Both the position numbers and the translations under genes were made by a program. A stretch of DNA of 6,241 nucleotides, from contig DATFYI010000064.1 in NCBI GenBank assembly GCA_035315125.1, forward strand, positions 1-6,241, written 5' to 3'. The first letter of the stretch is position 1; each line of letters begins with the position of its first letter. The DNA comes from DATFYI01 sp035315125. Its GTDB lineage: Bacteria > Chloroflexota > Anaerolineae > Anaerolineales > Anaerolineaceae. Below are positions 1 through 5,791 of the stretch, one piece after another. The notes below the pieces were generated by a model. It saw only the letters and a program-made list of their open reading frames with translations, made no database searches and was not told the origin of the DNA.

Positions 1-325
1 GCACCAGCAACAGGCTTTCACTATCCAGGAAAACCATTGAAAATTGGCCTATCTGCGTCTGAAAATCAAGCCGGTGAGGGTAGCTTTCGCAGGTAAAAGA
101 TAAAGGTTGGTTTTGCGTATCCGTAAAAACAATATCATCGATAATGGGTGGGCGCTGGCGATAAGAACTTAAGCGGTGGTCAAGCTTAAACCAACGTTCT
201 GACAAACGCAGTGAAAGTGAGTCATCACATCGCATGACCAGAATGCGCGAACCACGCTCGCTAAACGGGATGCGCGCAAGATCTATCCGGTTTTTTAAAA
301 GCTCTAATTGGATTTTTGGTTTCAT
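1..325 (-). CDS. N-terminal part of a probable sugar-active hydrolase (debranching-like), cut by the window edge
   Basis: Only the first 108 residues are in the window; the gene continues past the left edge. The reading frame is open throughout and starts with ATG at 325. That ATG overlaps the TGA stop of the phosphatase gene as ATGA (4 bp), so it is the last visible gene of the operon and is probably translationally coupled. No clear Shine-Dalgarno sequence precedes it, only a run of A. The visible part has the look of a beta-rich N-terminal domain: IPFSERGSRILV at residues 19-30, then LSERWFKLDHRL at 41-52. From memory, this resembles the start of Chloroflexi proteins annotated as glycogen-debranching or GH63/GH15-like glucosidases, but the catalytic (alpha/alpha)6 barrel would lie outside the window. 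Given a GpgS operon, a glucosylglycerate or mannosylglucosylglycerate hydrolase is an attractive inference. The gene itself is certain; the function is not. Confidence 0.75.
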   Translation of the reverse strand, partial: MKPKIQLELLKNRIDLARIPFSERGSRILVMRCDDSLSLRLSERWFKLDHRLSSYRQRPPIIDDIVFTDTQNQPLSFTCESYPHRLDFQTQIGQFSMVFLDSESLLLV

Positions 326-906
326 TTTTTTATCTTGTCAACCATATCTGGCGGCCATTCGACCGATAGCGGATGAGCATTATCCGGAATATGGGAATAG
401 ACCTCACTCAAAGGAAGATTAGCTGCCGTACAGACCAGGGTTGCCAGTGCCAGGCCATGCGACACAATCAATACCGGCTGGGCGGGGAATGCTAGGGCAA
501 TATCATTGGCTGCCTGGGTCACCCGGTCGGCAACTTCAACCACCGATTCTCCACCAGGCGCTCGCGAGCGGGCCGTATCATGATAGGGTACCGAAAAATC
601 GTGATCGAATCTCTGGCGAACCTCGTCTAACAATAAACCCTCCCACTCTCCCTGGCAGATCTCACGCAAACGACGATCTACCCGTATTGATAATCCTACC
701 TTGCTGGCGATAATTTCTGCCGTCTGGTAAGCCCTCTTCAAATCACTGCTGTAGAGAGCGGAAAACTGATGACCGTTCAACTCAGCAGCCAGTTCCCTGG
801 CCTGCGCTAAACCGGACGCATTCAATGGCACATCCGATTGGCCCTGAAACCGGCCTTCTACATTCCAATCCGTTTGCCCGTGCCGCACCAACCAAAGTTC
901 TGTCAT
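322..906 (-). CDS. Histidine phosphatase, probable glucosyl-3-phosphoglycerate phosphatase
   Basis: This 194-residue protein belongs to the histidine phosphatase (phosphoglycerate-mutase-like) superfamily, whose members pass phosphate through a phospho-histidine. The family signature LVRHGQT is at residues 6-12 (R8, H9 nucleophile). The second phosphate-binding Arg is R58 in SSDLKRAYQTAE, the acid/base Glu is probably E82 in LREICQGEWEG, APGGES is at 116-121, and the second His is H150 in VSHG. All key residues are present. It lies 41 bp downstream of gpgS and overlaps the next gene by 4 bp. In mycobacteria glucosyl-3-phosphoglycerate is dephosphorylated by a histidine phosphatase (GpgP, Rv2419c), and this protein shares its layout (RHGQTDxN, SSDLxRAYxTA, GGES). 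That makes GpgP the best guess, with glucosylglycerate as product. Family members are often promiscuous, so another phospho-sugar or alpha-ribazole phosphate remains possible. The ATG at 906 puts the RHG motif at the normal distance from the N-terminus; no strong ribosome site precedes it. Confidence 0.93.
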   Translation of the reverse strand: MTELWLVRHGQTDWNVEGRFQGQSDVPLNASGLAQARELAAELNGHQFSALYSSDLKRAYQTAEIIASKVGLSIRVDRRLREICQGEWEGLLLDEVRQRFDHDFSVPYHDTARSRAPGGESVVEVADRVTQAANDIALAFPAQPVLIVSHGLALATLVCTAANLPLSEVYSHIPDNAHPLSVEWPPDMVDKIKK

Positions 907-947
907 AACTCTGAGCCTGATAAAAAATAGATACCTAAAAAACGAAT

Positions 948-2762
948 TTATTTGGGGGGATGTAATAATCGGTATTCCGGAATTTCGAGCATGGGCAGAC
1001 GTTCTTGCTCAACAACTTCTTCCACATCGAGATAATATGAACCGGCCTCATGTCGGATAAGTTTCATGGTTTTATTAACATCCTCAAGGACAGAGTATTG
1101 GAAGCGGTTCTCCAACTTGCGAAAGACTGTTTGCAAAATGGCAAACGACATCTTGCTCAAAGCCTCTAAGTCCTGGTTATGATGAATGCGCTCCAGCAAG
1201 TCAACCTGGGCGATAGCCGAAAGCCCGTATTTTTCAAAAATGCCGATCAGTAGCCCGATTTCAACCCCGTATCCTGAGTAAAATGGCATCTGTTCAAGCG
1301 CCTCTCTACGTCCACCATATTCACCAGATAGCGGTTGGATCACACCTGAAAGCTCGGGATAAAACAAGTTAATTAACGGCCGGGCAGTTAATTCTGTCAC
1401 CCTACCACCACCGCCTGCCTGTAGCCGCTCGTTGCTTTGTAAAGGCCGCTGATAAAAGCCTTTAACAAACTGCAGGCGAGGATTTGCCAATAACGGACCG
1501 ATCACACCATAAACAAAGCGAGGGTGTATATTGACAATATCCGTATCAATCCATACGACGATATCCCCCTGGGTTACATAAAGGCTCTTCCAGAGCGCCT
1601 CGCCCTTGCCGCGCCGTGCGCCATATTCCGGAAGAAGTTCCTGATGGATGTGAACCGGAATATCCAGGCCGGCGGCAATTTCACGGGTCCGGTCTTGTGA
1701 GTTGGAATCAATCAATACAATTTCATCCAACAGCGGGACACTATCTTTTAAGGCATTTTTAACTGAATGGATAACCTGACCGACAGTTGCTTCTTCGTTC
1801 AAAGCGGGCAGCGCCAGGCTGATTGATACACCTTGCTCCTTCTTGATCTCCAGTAGACGATCGAGATTATCGAACTCATCGGCATGATATGTATTCTCTG
1901 CGAACCATTTATCTACCAGCACAGATATAGCCTGAGCGCCGGCCATCTCGCCATCCTTGCCGGTCCAGATGATCGGTAAAGGATCCTGGGATTTCATTAC
2001 TACCGTTGCACAATCTGCTTCCGATAGAATTTGATCCACGATCGGGCTAAATACATTATTGCCAGGCTCTGATCGCGCCGATGCGCCTATAACCAAAAGA
2101 TCAGCATGATGAGTTTCGTTCAGTATTGTCTGAACCGGTTCATCTGAGACTATTTGTTTAAAAGTGACTTCCGGTAAATTGGGTAATATGCTGGCCAGGC
2201 CACGGAAGGGAGCCTCAACTGTTTTTGGGGCATTGGAGTTCCTCAAATTAAACGCCATCAGTTCCTGTCGCGGCAGCGCCAGGCAAAAACGTAATGCCAG
2301 CTCAGCATATGGACCACCTCGCAAGGGCACCAGTGCGCGTTGTATAACTTCCGGCCACGGCCCACGAACAATAGCAATATCACATACTGGTTTAATTAAA
2401 AGCTCCTCAGGCGAACAACCCATGGTTTGAAAACATTGTGGCCACTCCAGAATCATTAAATCGGGAGGGTCTTCCGCCAGATATTGCTGCAAATCGCGCA
2501 TGGGGGTTCGAGAGACCAATACCTGTGGCGCCCGATAGAGGGGTAAACCCTTCATAAAGGATTGAAGCTCGGCGCGAACTCGGCGGGCCGTGCTGGCTTC
2601 GGCTGAGATCGGCGCTTCTGGTGATACCGGCACCAGCCCTACCAGGCTGACCTTTCCTCCTAACATGCGGGCCATCGCAAGTGCATCCCTTACAACCAGT
2701 GGGTGGAAGACGGGTATCACCAGATGGTGAAATGGCTTAAATATACGGGTATTTGGTTTCAT
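948..2762 (-). CDS. gpgS: Glucosyl-3-phosphoglycerate synthase with two N-terminal universal-stress-protein-like domains
   Basis: The protein has 604 residues. The C-terminal half (about 300-560) is a GT81/GT2-like GT-A glucosyltransferase matching mycobacterial GpgS closely. Matching motifs are PALNEEAT (319-326), DSNSQD (352-357), RGKGEALW (384-391), DTD (406-408, metal and NDP-sugar site), GGGRVTEL (451-458), LSGEY (478-482), GYGVEIGLLI (497-506), and H527, which aligns with the metal-binding His258 of the mycobacterial enzyme. GpgS moves glucose from NDP-glucose to 3-phosphoglycerate, the first step to glucosylglycerate. The N-terminal half appears to hold two tandem USP-like alpha/beta domains, about 11-133 and 140-258. 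The second has DLLVIGASAR, but the usual Gly-rich ATP loop (GxxGx9G[S/T]) is not intact in either, so nucleotide binding is doubtful. Stand-alone GpgS enzymes are near 300-330 residues, so this is a fusion. It starts with ATG 3 bp after the GT4 stop, without a clear Shine-Dalgarno, suggesting coupled translation. Synthase identity is very secure; the role of the USP half is unknown. Confidence 0.96.
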   Translation of the reverse strand: MKPNTRIFKPFHHLVIPVFHPLVVRDALAMARMLGGKVSLVGLVPVSPEAPISAEASTARRVRAELQSFMKGLPLYRAPQVLVSRTPMRDLQQYLAEDPPDLMILEWPQCFQTMGCSPEELLIKPVCDIAIVRGPWPEVIQRALVPLRGGPYAELALRFCLALPRQELMAFNLRNSNAPKTVEAPFRGLASILPNLPEVTFKQIVSDEPVQTILNETHHADLLVIGASARSEPGNNVFSPIVDQILSEADCATVVMKSQDPLPIIWTGKDGEMAGAQAISVLVDKWFAENTYHADEFDNLDRLLEIKKEQGVSISLALPALNEEATVGQVIHSVKNALKDSVPLLDEIVLIDSNSQDRTREIAAGLDIPVHIHQELLPEYGARRGKGEALWKSLYVTQGDIVVWIDTDIVNIHPRFVYGVIGPLLANPRLQFVKGFYQRPLQSNERLQAGGGGRVTELTARPLINLFYPELSGVIQPLSGEYGGRREALEQMPFYSGYGVEIGLLIGIFEKYGLSAIAQVDLLERIHHNQDLEALSKMSFAILQTVFRKLENRFQYSVLEDVNKTMKLIRHEAGSYYLDVEEVVEQERLPMLEIPEYRLLHPPK

Positions 2763-2765
2763 TTT

Positions 2766-3983
2766 TTAGAATTCAAGCAGTGGGACAATCAAACGTCGAT
2801 AGATCGCATCCCAGGTAAATTCCTGCCGGACACGGACACGTAGTTGGTAGACCGGGTCTTTGGATAGCTTCTTGGCAATCAATTTGGCGATATAACTGGG
2901 ATCATCATCGGGTGAGAAATAAGTTGCGGATTTTCCTGCCAGGGCGCGTAAAGGAGGGAGGTCCGTACAGAAAACCGGCAGTCGCGAAAGACCCGCTTCC
3001 AGTATTGGAATACCAAAACCCTCTTCGCGGCTGGTCAAAAGCAGCCCATCCGCCAGGCGATAGAACTCGGCCACAGTTGAGCCCGGTAAGCCTTCTGGCA
3101 CAATCTCCCCTAATAAGTGGACAGCGCCAACCAGGCCCAATTCAGATCGAAGACCTTCCAGATTTTTCAGGTAATCCAGGTTGGTCGGATTGTGAGCGCC
3201 AGGCGGACCGGTTATAATCAAAACAGCCTTAGGTAATTTTAATCGCAGTTTTGCCAGGGTATTAACAGCTAATTCGAGGTTTTTTCGCCGGGTAAGACGA
3301 ACCGGCGCCAGTAAAATGGGGGCGGATTCCTCAAGATGCAAATTCGCATAATATTCTATGGCTGCTGGATCCAGGCCGAGGAAATTGGCCATATCCAACC
3401 CGGCGGGAATAACGCTGATCTTTTTAATTGGCAGATTCATCAATTCCGCCAATTCTTGCCGGCGGGCCTCGGAAACCACAACTTGTTTTACACCGGGCCA
3501 GGGAGTGCGGAGCAAATCCCATGGATAACCCGGGTATAACTCATCCCGATAGCGGGGCGTGGTCCAGGCCAGGTCATGGTGCCACAAAATCAGGCGGGGT
3601 GCATTTGGCTGCTGTGAGATGTTGTAAAGAGCGGCAGTTAAAGCCAGATTTTTAGCCAACGAAGCCACATTATGTACAATCAGCCAGTCCATTCCGGTTG
3701 AAGCGCGTTGAATTTCATTTTGAATCTGCTCAACAAGCGGGTTGAATTCAGCGGGGATTTTCCCATTATCCAGGCTTCCCTTCATTTTCAAAATGTTAGG
3801 ATAGCGCGAATCTATCTTAGGTAAAACATCGACAGGTATGCGAGCATCCCAGGTTTCTCCACGGCCTGCCAGAATCCTGACTTGATGTCCGGCCTTGGCC
3901 AGTTGAACCGCCTGTTGTGCCAGAACCGTCTCCACACCTCCCACAACCGGAGGGGCAGAATAATGAATTAACCCGATTTTCAA
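2766..3983 (-). CDS. GT4-family glycosyltransferase, first gene of the glucosylglycerate operon
   Basis: This is a GT-B fold retaining glycosyltransferase of family GT4 (glycosyltransferase group 1). Numbered from the TTG start (405 residues), it begins MKIGLIHYSAPPVVGGVE, with the donor-side GGVE loop near 15-18. A WHHDLAWTTPRY acceptor-side region follows near 134-145, then VIPAGLD (191-197), LAPVRLTRRKN (225-235, phosphate-binding Arg/Lys) and the EX7E motif in EEGFGIPILEAG (320-331, E321 and E329). It ends 3 bp before gpgS, so the two are co-transcribed. A GTG at 3992 in the same frame is possible, but TTG at 3983 is preferred: an AGGTG ribosome site lies 6 nt upstream of it, and the family starts with MKIxxIHYSxPP. 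Donor and acceptor cannot be read from sequence. Next to GpgS and a phosphatase, it may add a second sugar, such as mannose to glucosylglycerate (MggS-like activity). Other roles in glycan synthesis are possible. Confidence 0.92.
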   Translation of the reverse strand: MKIGLIHYSAPPVVGGVETVLAQQAVQLAKAGHQVRILAGRGETWDARIPVDVLPKIDSRYPNILKMKGSLDNGKIPAEFNPLVEQIQNEIQRASTGMDWLIVHNVASLAKNLALTAALYNISQQPNAPRLILWHHDLAWTTPRYRDELYPGYPWDLLRTPWPGVKQVVVSEARRQELAELMNLPIKKISVIPAGLDMANFLGLDPAAIEYYANLHLEESAPILLAPVRLTRRKNLELAVNTLAKLRLKLPKAVLIITGPPGAHNPTNLDYLKNLEGLRSELGLVGAVHLLGEIVPEGLPGSTVAEFYRLADGLLLTSREEGFGIPILEAGLSRLPVFCTDLPPLRALAGKSATYFSPDDDPSYIAKLIAKKLSKDPVYQLRVRVRQEFTWDAIYRRLIVPLLEF

Positions 3984-3989
3984 GAAAAC

Positions 3990-3994
3990 CACCT
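3990..3994 (-). promoter_or_regulatory. Ribosome binding site that decides the GT4 start
   Basis: On the minus strand AGGTG (within AGAAGGTGG) pairs with the anti-Shine-Dalgarno and sits 6 nt before TTG at 3983. The rival in-frame GTG at 3992 lies inside this site and would have no ribosome site at useful distance. TTG is therefore the likely start. Confidence 0.65.
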
Positions 3995-4053
3995 TCTTTC
4001 AACCCCGTAAATTGGTTTGGAGAAAATCAAACGTCAATCTCAAGCTTAAAAAC

Positions 4054-4082
4054 ATTATAACCGATAAAAAAACCGATTCCAA
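4054..4082 (-). promoter_or_regulatory. Sigma-70-type promoter of the glucosylglycerate operon, with direct repeats in the spacer
   Basis: On the minus strand a perfect TATAAT (4059-4054) lies exactly 17 bp downstream of TTGGAA (4082-4077, 4 of 6 matches to TTGACA). Transcription would begin near 4047, giving a leader of about 64 nt before the TTG start of the GT4 gene. The spacer holds two copies of ATCGGTT, 12 bp apart (4077-4071 and 4065-4059), each touching a promoter element. That is a plausible operator. Predicted by eye only. Confidence 0.6.
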
Positions 4083-4217
4083 TATCAACGAGGGCATTCA
4101 AAGAAGGCCTGAGCCTTGCTAAACAGCCAGAAATATACCACAATCGAGATGATAATTGTCAAAATTAAACATGACATTAATACCCGGAATAAATGACAAA
4201 ATACGACCCCGGCATCG
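4083..4217. other. Intergenic stretch between divergent operon and ferredoxin promoters
   Basis: This AT-rich non-coding DNA separates the minus-strand operon promoter from the plus-strand ferredoxin promoter. The whole gap between the two start codons is about 314 bp. I see no open frame with coding character, no tRNA-like fold and no obvious riboswitch here. Upstream activator sites for either promoter would be expected in this stretch, but no clear dyad stands out. Confidence 0.4.
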
Positions 4218-4247
4218 TTGACAACAACTTGTATATCGTGCTATTCT
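4218..4247 (+). promoter_or_regulatory. Probable sigma-70 promoter of the ferredoxin gene
   Basis: A perfect -35 TTGACA (4218-4223) is followed after 18 bp by TATTCT (4242-4247, 4 of 6 matches to TATAAT). Transcription would start near 4254, leaving a leader of about 44 nt to the ATG at 4298. It is divergent from the operon promoter and does not overlap it. By-eye prediction. Confidence 0.5.
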
Positions 4248-4297
4248 TCCCATAGGTAAATCTTAGATTCATCTAACCCTACGAAAGGAAAGCAAAG

Positions 4298-4468
4298 ATG
4301 GCTTATACGATCACTAGTGACTGCATCCAATGTGGTGCTTGCGAACCTGAGTGTGCCAACGGAGCACTTACAGAAGTCAATGGCATGTATGTAATCGATG
4401 CTAGCAAGTGCGAAGATGATGGCGCCTGTGCAGATGTTTGCCCGGTTGACGCCTGTGTTAAAATATAA
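4298..4468 (+). CDS. Short 2[4Fe-4S]-type ferredoxin with one Cys ligand replaced by Asp
   Basis: A 56-residue soluble electron carrier of the bacterial (clostridial) dicluster ferredoxin family, of normal length. ATG at 4298 is preceded by AAAGGA (4284-4289), 8 nt upstream. The first binding motif is C9-x2-C12-x2-C15-x3-C19. The second is C38-x2-D41-x2-C44-x3-C48-P49. By the family's ligand pattern, cluster I uses C9, C12, C15 and C48. Cluster II uses C38, C44 and C19, with D41 where Cys is normal. Asp at this position in other ferredoxins (Pyrococcus furiosus, Desulfovibrio africanus FdIII) gives an Asp-ligated [4Fe-4S] cluster that easily converts to [3Fe-4S]. A further Cys, C53, lies near the C-terminus in CPVDACVKI. 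The gene stands alone between its own promoter and a strong hairpin terminator. Its redox partner is not evident; the neighbouring genes are not redox enzymes. Confidence 0.95.
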   Translation: MAYTITSDCIQCGACEPECANGALTEVNGMYVIDASKCEDDGACADVCPVDACVKI

Positions 4469-4492
4469 GAAATAAAGCCAATTTTAAAATAT

Positions 4493-4529
4493 ATTCACCC
4501 TTCCTAATTCTCGGAAGGGTGAATTCTTT
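4493..4529 (+). terminator. Intrinsic terminator after the ferredoxin gene
   Basis: A perfect 12-bp inverted repeat (4493-4504 with 4513-4524, ATTCACCCTTCC and its complement) encloses an 8-nt loop, starts 24 bp after the ferredoxin stop, and is followed by a short T-rich tail (TTCTTT). The tail is modest, but the stem is strong and the position is right. Confidence 0.85.
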
Positions 4530-4592
4530 AAAGTTCAAGACAAGCGTTTTTTCGACTTTAGATTACGAAATAAAATCAATTGTAAACAGGCT

Positions 4593-4612
4593 TATAATCT
4601 CCAGATCAGGAG
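4593..4612 (+). promoter_or_regulatory. -10 box and ribosome site of the deoxynucleoside kinase gene
   Basis: A perfect TATAAT (4593-4598) lies just before AGGAG (4608-4612), which is 10 nt from the ATG at 4623, a slightly long spacing. No good -35 is seen 16-18 bp upstream, where the DNA is simply AT-rich. If used, the leader would be only about 18 nt, starting just ahead of the ribosome site. This gives the kinase gene a transcript separate from the ferredoxin gene. Confidence 0.45.
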
Positions 4613-4622
4613 CGATTTTTGA

Positions 4623-5285
4623 ATGAAAAAATATATTGTGGTTGCCGGGAATATTGGAGTAGGAAAATCGACCCTGGTCCAATTATTGTGCCAACTCCTG
4701 GGATGGCAACCTTTTTATGAACCTGTTGCTCAGAATCCCTATTTGACCGATTTTTACCAGGATATGGCTGCCTGGAGCTTTCAGTCCCAGGTTTTCTTCC
4801 TCAGCCACCGCTTGCGTATTCACCTGGATTTAATCCGTGCCAGCGGATCTGTCATGCAAGACCGAAGTATTTATGAAGATGCTGAAGTATTTGCTAAAAA
4901 TCTTCATTTGCAGGGCTATTTAAATCAGAGGGATTACGAAACTTACCACACTCTCTACCAGACACTGGCTGAGTTCCTACCTCTTCCTGACCTGGTTATT
5001 TATCTGCGAGCCTCTGTCCCCACATTGCTAAATCGCATCTCACAACGTAATCGTTCTTATGAACGTACAATCAGCCCAGAATATTTAAGCCAGCTAAATT
5101 CTTTATATGAAAAATGGATTGCGGGTTTTACACTTTGCCCGATCTTAACAATACCAGCCGATGACCTGGATTATGTAAGTCACCCCAGGCATCTGGATTT
5201 GGTGGCAAGCAAAGTACAAGAAAAACTTACCGGCAAAGATGAAGTAATCTTTGCAAAAGATGAGTTAAATCAGGCGTCAGACTGA
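4623..5285 (+). CDS. Deoxynucleoside kinase (dNK/dGK/dAK family)
   Basis: A cytoplasmic 220-residue kinase that phosphorylates deoxynucleosides to 5'-monophosphates in nucleotide salvage. The Walker A P-loop is GNIGVGKST (residues 9-17; K15, S16). EPV (33-35) carries the likely catalytic Glu, E33. The substrate-binding helix has WSFQSQVFFLSHR (51-63). The family's DRS motif is D80-R81-S82 followed by IYED, which binds the deoxyribose. The LID region, RISQRNRSYER (138-148), is Arg-rich and clamps ATP phosphates. IPADDLDYV (177-185) fits the adenine-binding base-sensing loop. Length is typical of bacterial dAdo/dGuo kinases, with about 18 extra polar residues at the C-terminus. Base preference cannot be told from the sequence. 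Bacteria with this family often use it to recycle purine deoxynucleosides. The gene is convergent with spoVS, with 48 bp between stops, and no clear terminator hairpin was seen there. Confidence 0.94.
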   Translation: MKKYIVVAGNIGVGKSTLVQLLCQLLGWQPFYEPVAQNPYLTDFYQDMAAWSFQSQVFFLSHRLRIHLDLIRASGSVMQDRSIYEDAEVFAKNLHLQGYLNQRDYETYHTLYQTLAEFLPLPDLVIYLRASVPTLLNRISQRNRSYERTISPEYLSQLNSLYEKWIAGFTLCPILTIPADDLDYVSHPRHLDLVASKVQEKLTGKDEVIFAKDELNQASD

Positions 5286-5333
5286 ACCCACAAACAAATC
5301 AAAGCCCCAGTGAGCGGTTAGCGAGTTGAATAC

Positions 5334-5594
5334 CTAGCGCGGTTCTACAACCAGTTTGACAGCAGTCCGAATTTTACCGTCAATATCTACTTCAACAAAC
5401 TCTGGTATGCAAATGACAGGGATACCATCTTCAGCAAGGTAACCTCTTGCCAGCACCAAAGCTTTTACTGCCTGATTAACTGCGCCAGCGCCAATTGCTT
5501 GAACTTCAGCATGTTTGTGCTCTCGGATAACCCCCGCGATTGCCCCTGCCACTGCAGCAGTGCGGGAGTTGGCCTTGACTTTGATGATGTCCAT
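5334..5594 (-). CDS. spoVS: Stage V sporulation protein S homologue
   Basis: An 86-residue protein, the same length as Bacillus subtilis SpoVS and alike along its whole length. Shared blocks include VAGAIAGVIRE (15-25), EVQAIGAGAVNQAVKA (30-45), ICIPEF (61-66), IDGKIRTAVKLVVEPR (71-86). SpoVS is a small Alba-like (SpoVS/AlbA fold) protein. In Bacillus it affects sporulation and septation, but it is widespread in non-sporulating Chloroflexi and Deinococcus-Thermus, where its job is unclear; nucleic-acid binding is suspected from the fold. ATG at 5594 has a good ribosome site (AAGGGAG, 6 nt away). No neighbouring sporulation gene is present. It borders the probable replication origin, and its promoter must lie within or at the edge of that region. 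A palindrome at 5686-5700 upstream could be its operator. Confidence 0.97.
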   Translation of the reverse strand: MDIIKVKANSRTAAVAGAIAGVIREHKHAEVQAIGAGAVNQAVKALVLARGYLAEDGIPVICIPEFVEVDIDGKIRTAVKLVVEPR

Positions 5595-5685
5595 TCTTTT
5601 CTCCCTTCCTCTTCTCTTACCGCATTGTCAATGCACAACTATCCTCTTGTTGGGGGCAAATAACCTTGATAATTTAACTTATTTA

Positions 5686-5700
5686 TGTACAAATTGTACA
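5686..5700. repeat. Perfect 7-1-7 palindrome, candidate operator upstream of spoVS
   Basis: TGTACAA, one A, TTGTACA: two perfect 7-bp half-sites around a single base, 91 bp upstream of the spoVS ATG and at the left edge of the origin region. It has the form of a dimeric repressor site. It does not match the DnaA box. No regulator can be assigned. Confidence 0.5.
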
Positions 5701-5702
5701 AG

Positions 5703-5770
5703 ATTTAAGGGTGAGAATCAAGCAGTTAATCTTTATTTATTATTTAATTATGATTCAGTAATTTTAGTAG
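5703..5770 (-). other. Candidate DNA unwinding element with DnaA-trio
   Basis: Read on the minus strand, two DnaA boxes (5791-5783 and 5783-5775) are followed by GGAT (5774-5771), then the triplets CTA CTA AAA TTA (5770-5759), then an AT-rich run to about 5703. This matches the order of the basal unwinding system described in Bacillus: boxes, short GC-containing spacer, DnaA-trios (3'-GAT-5' on the complementary strand), AT-rich melting site. By-eye assignment. Confidence 0.5.
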
Positions 5771-5774
5771 ATCC

Positions 5775-5791
5775 TGTGGATATGTGGAAAA
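5775..5791 (-). promoter_or_regulatory. Pair of DnaA boxes beside the unwinding element
   Basis: On the minus strand, TTTTCCACA (5791-5783) and ATATCCACA (5783-5775, one mismatch) share one base and point toward the AT-rich element. Tandem boxes next to the melting site are where DnaA filaments usually start. Confidence 0.65.

Noticed and set aside
2912..3217. Plus-strand open frames opposite the GT4, GpgS and phosphatase genes (also at 234-422, 441-713, 2164-2430, 3336-3655)
   Set aside because: Each is antisense to a gene with clear conserved motifs and encodes low-quality Pro/Arg/Gly-rich sequence without family features.
3984..3992. GTG at 3992 as start of the GT4 gene
   Set aside because: It lies inside the ribosome site that serves the TTG at 3983, and the three extra residues are not part of the usual family start.
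5286..5333. Bidirectional terminator between the kinase gene and spoVS
   Set aside because: The 48-bp gap shows only short scattered GCGGTTAGCG-like repeats and no stable stem with a T-run.
5626..5631. Minus-strand TTGACA as -35 of a spoVS promoter
   Set aside because: A -10 at the proper distance would fall in the spoVS ribosome site, and no TATAAT-like sequence is there.
5632..5640. Further DnaA-like words near 5630 and 5683 (for example TTATGTACA)
   Set aside because: They miss at least one of the core CACA bases or have two or more mismatches, so they were not counted.
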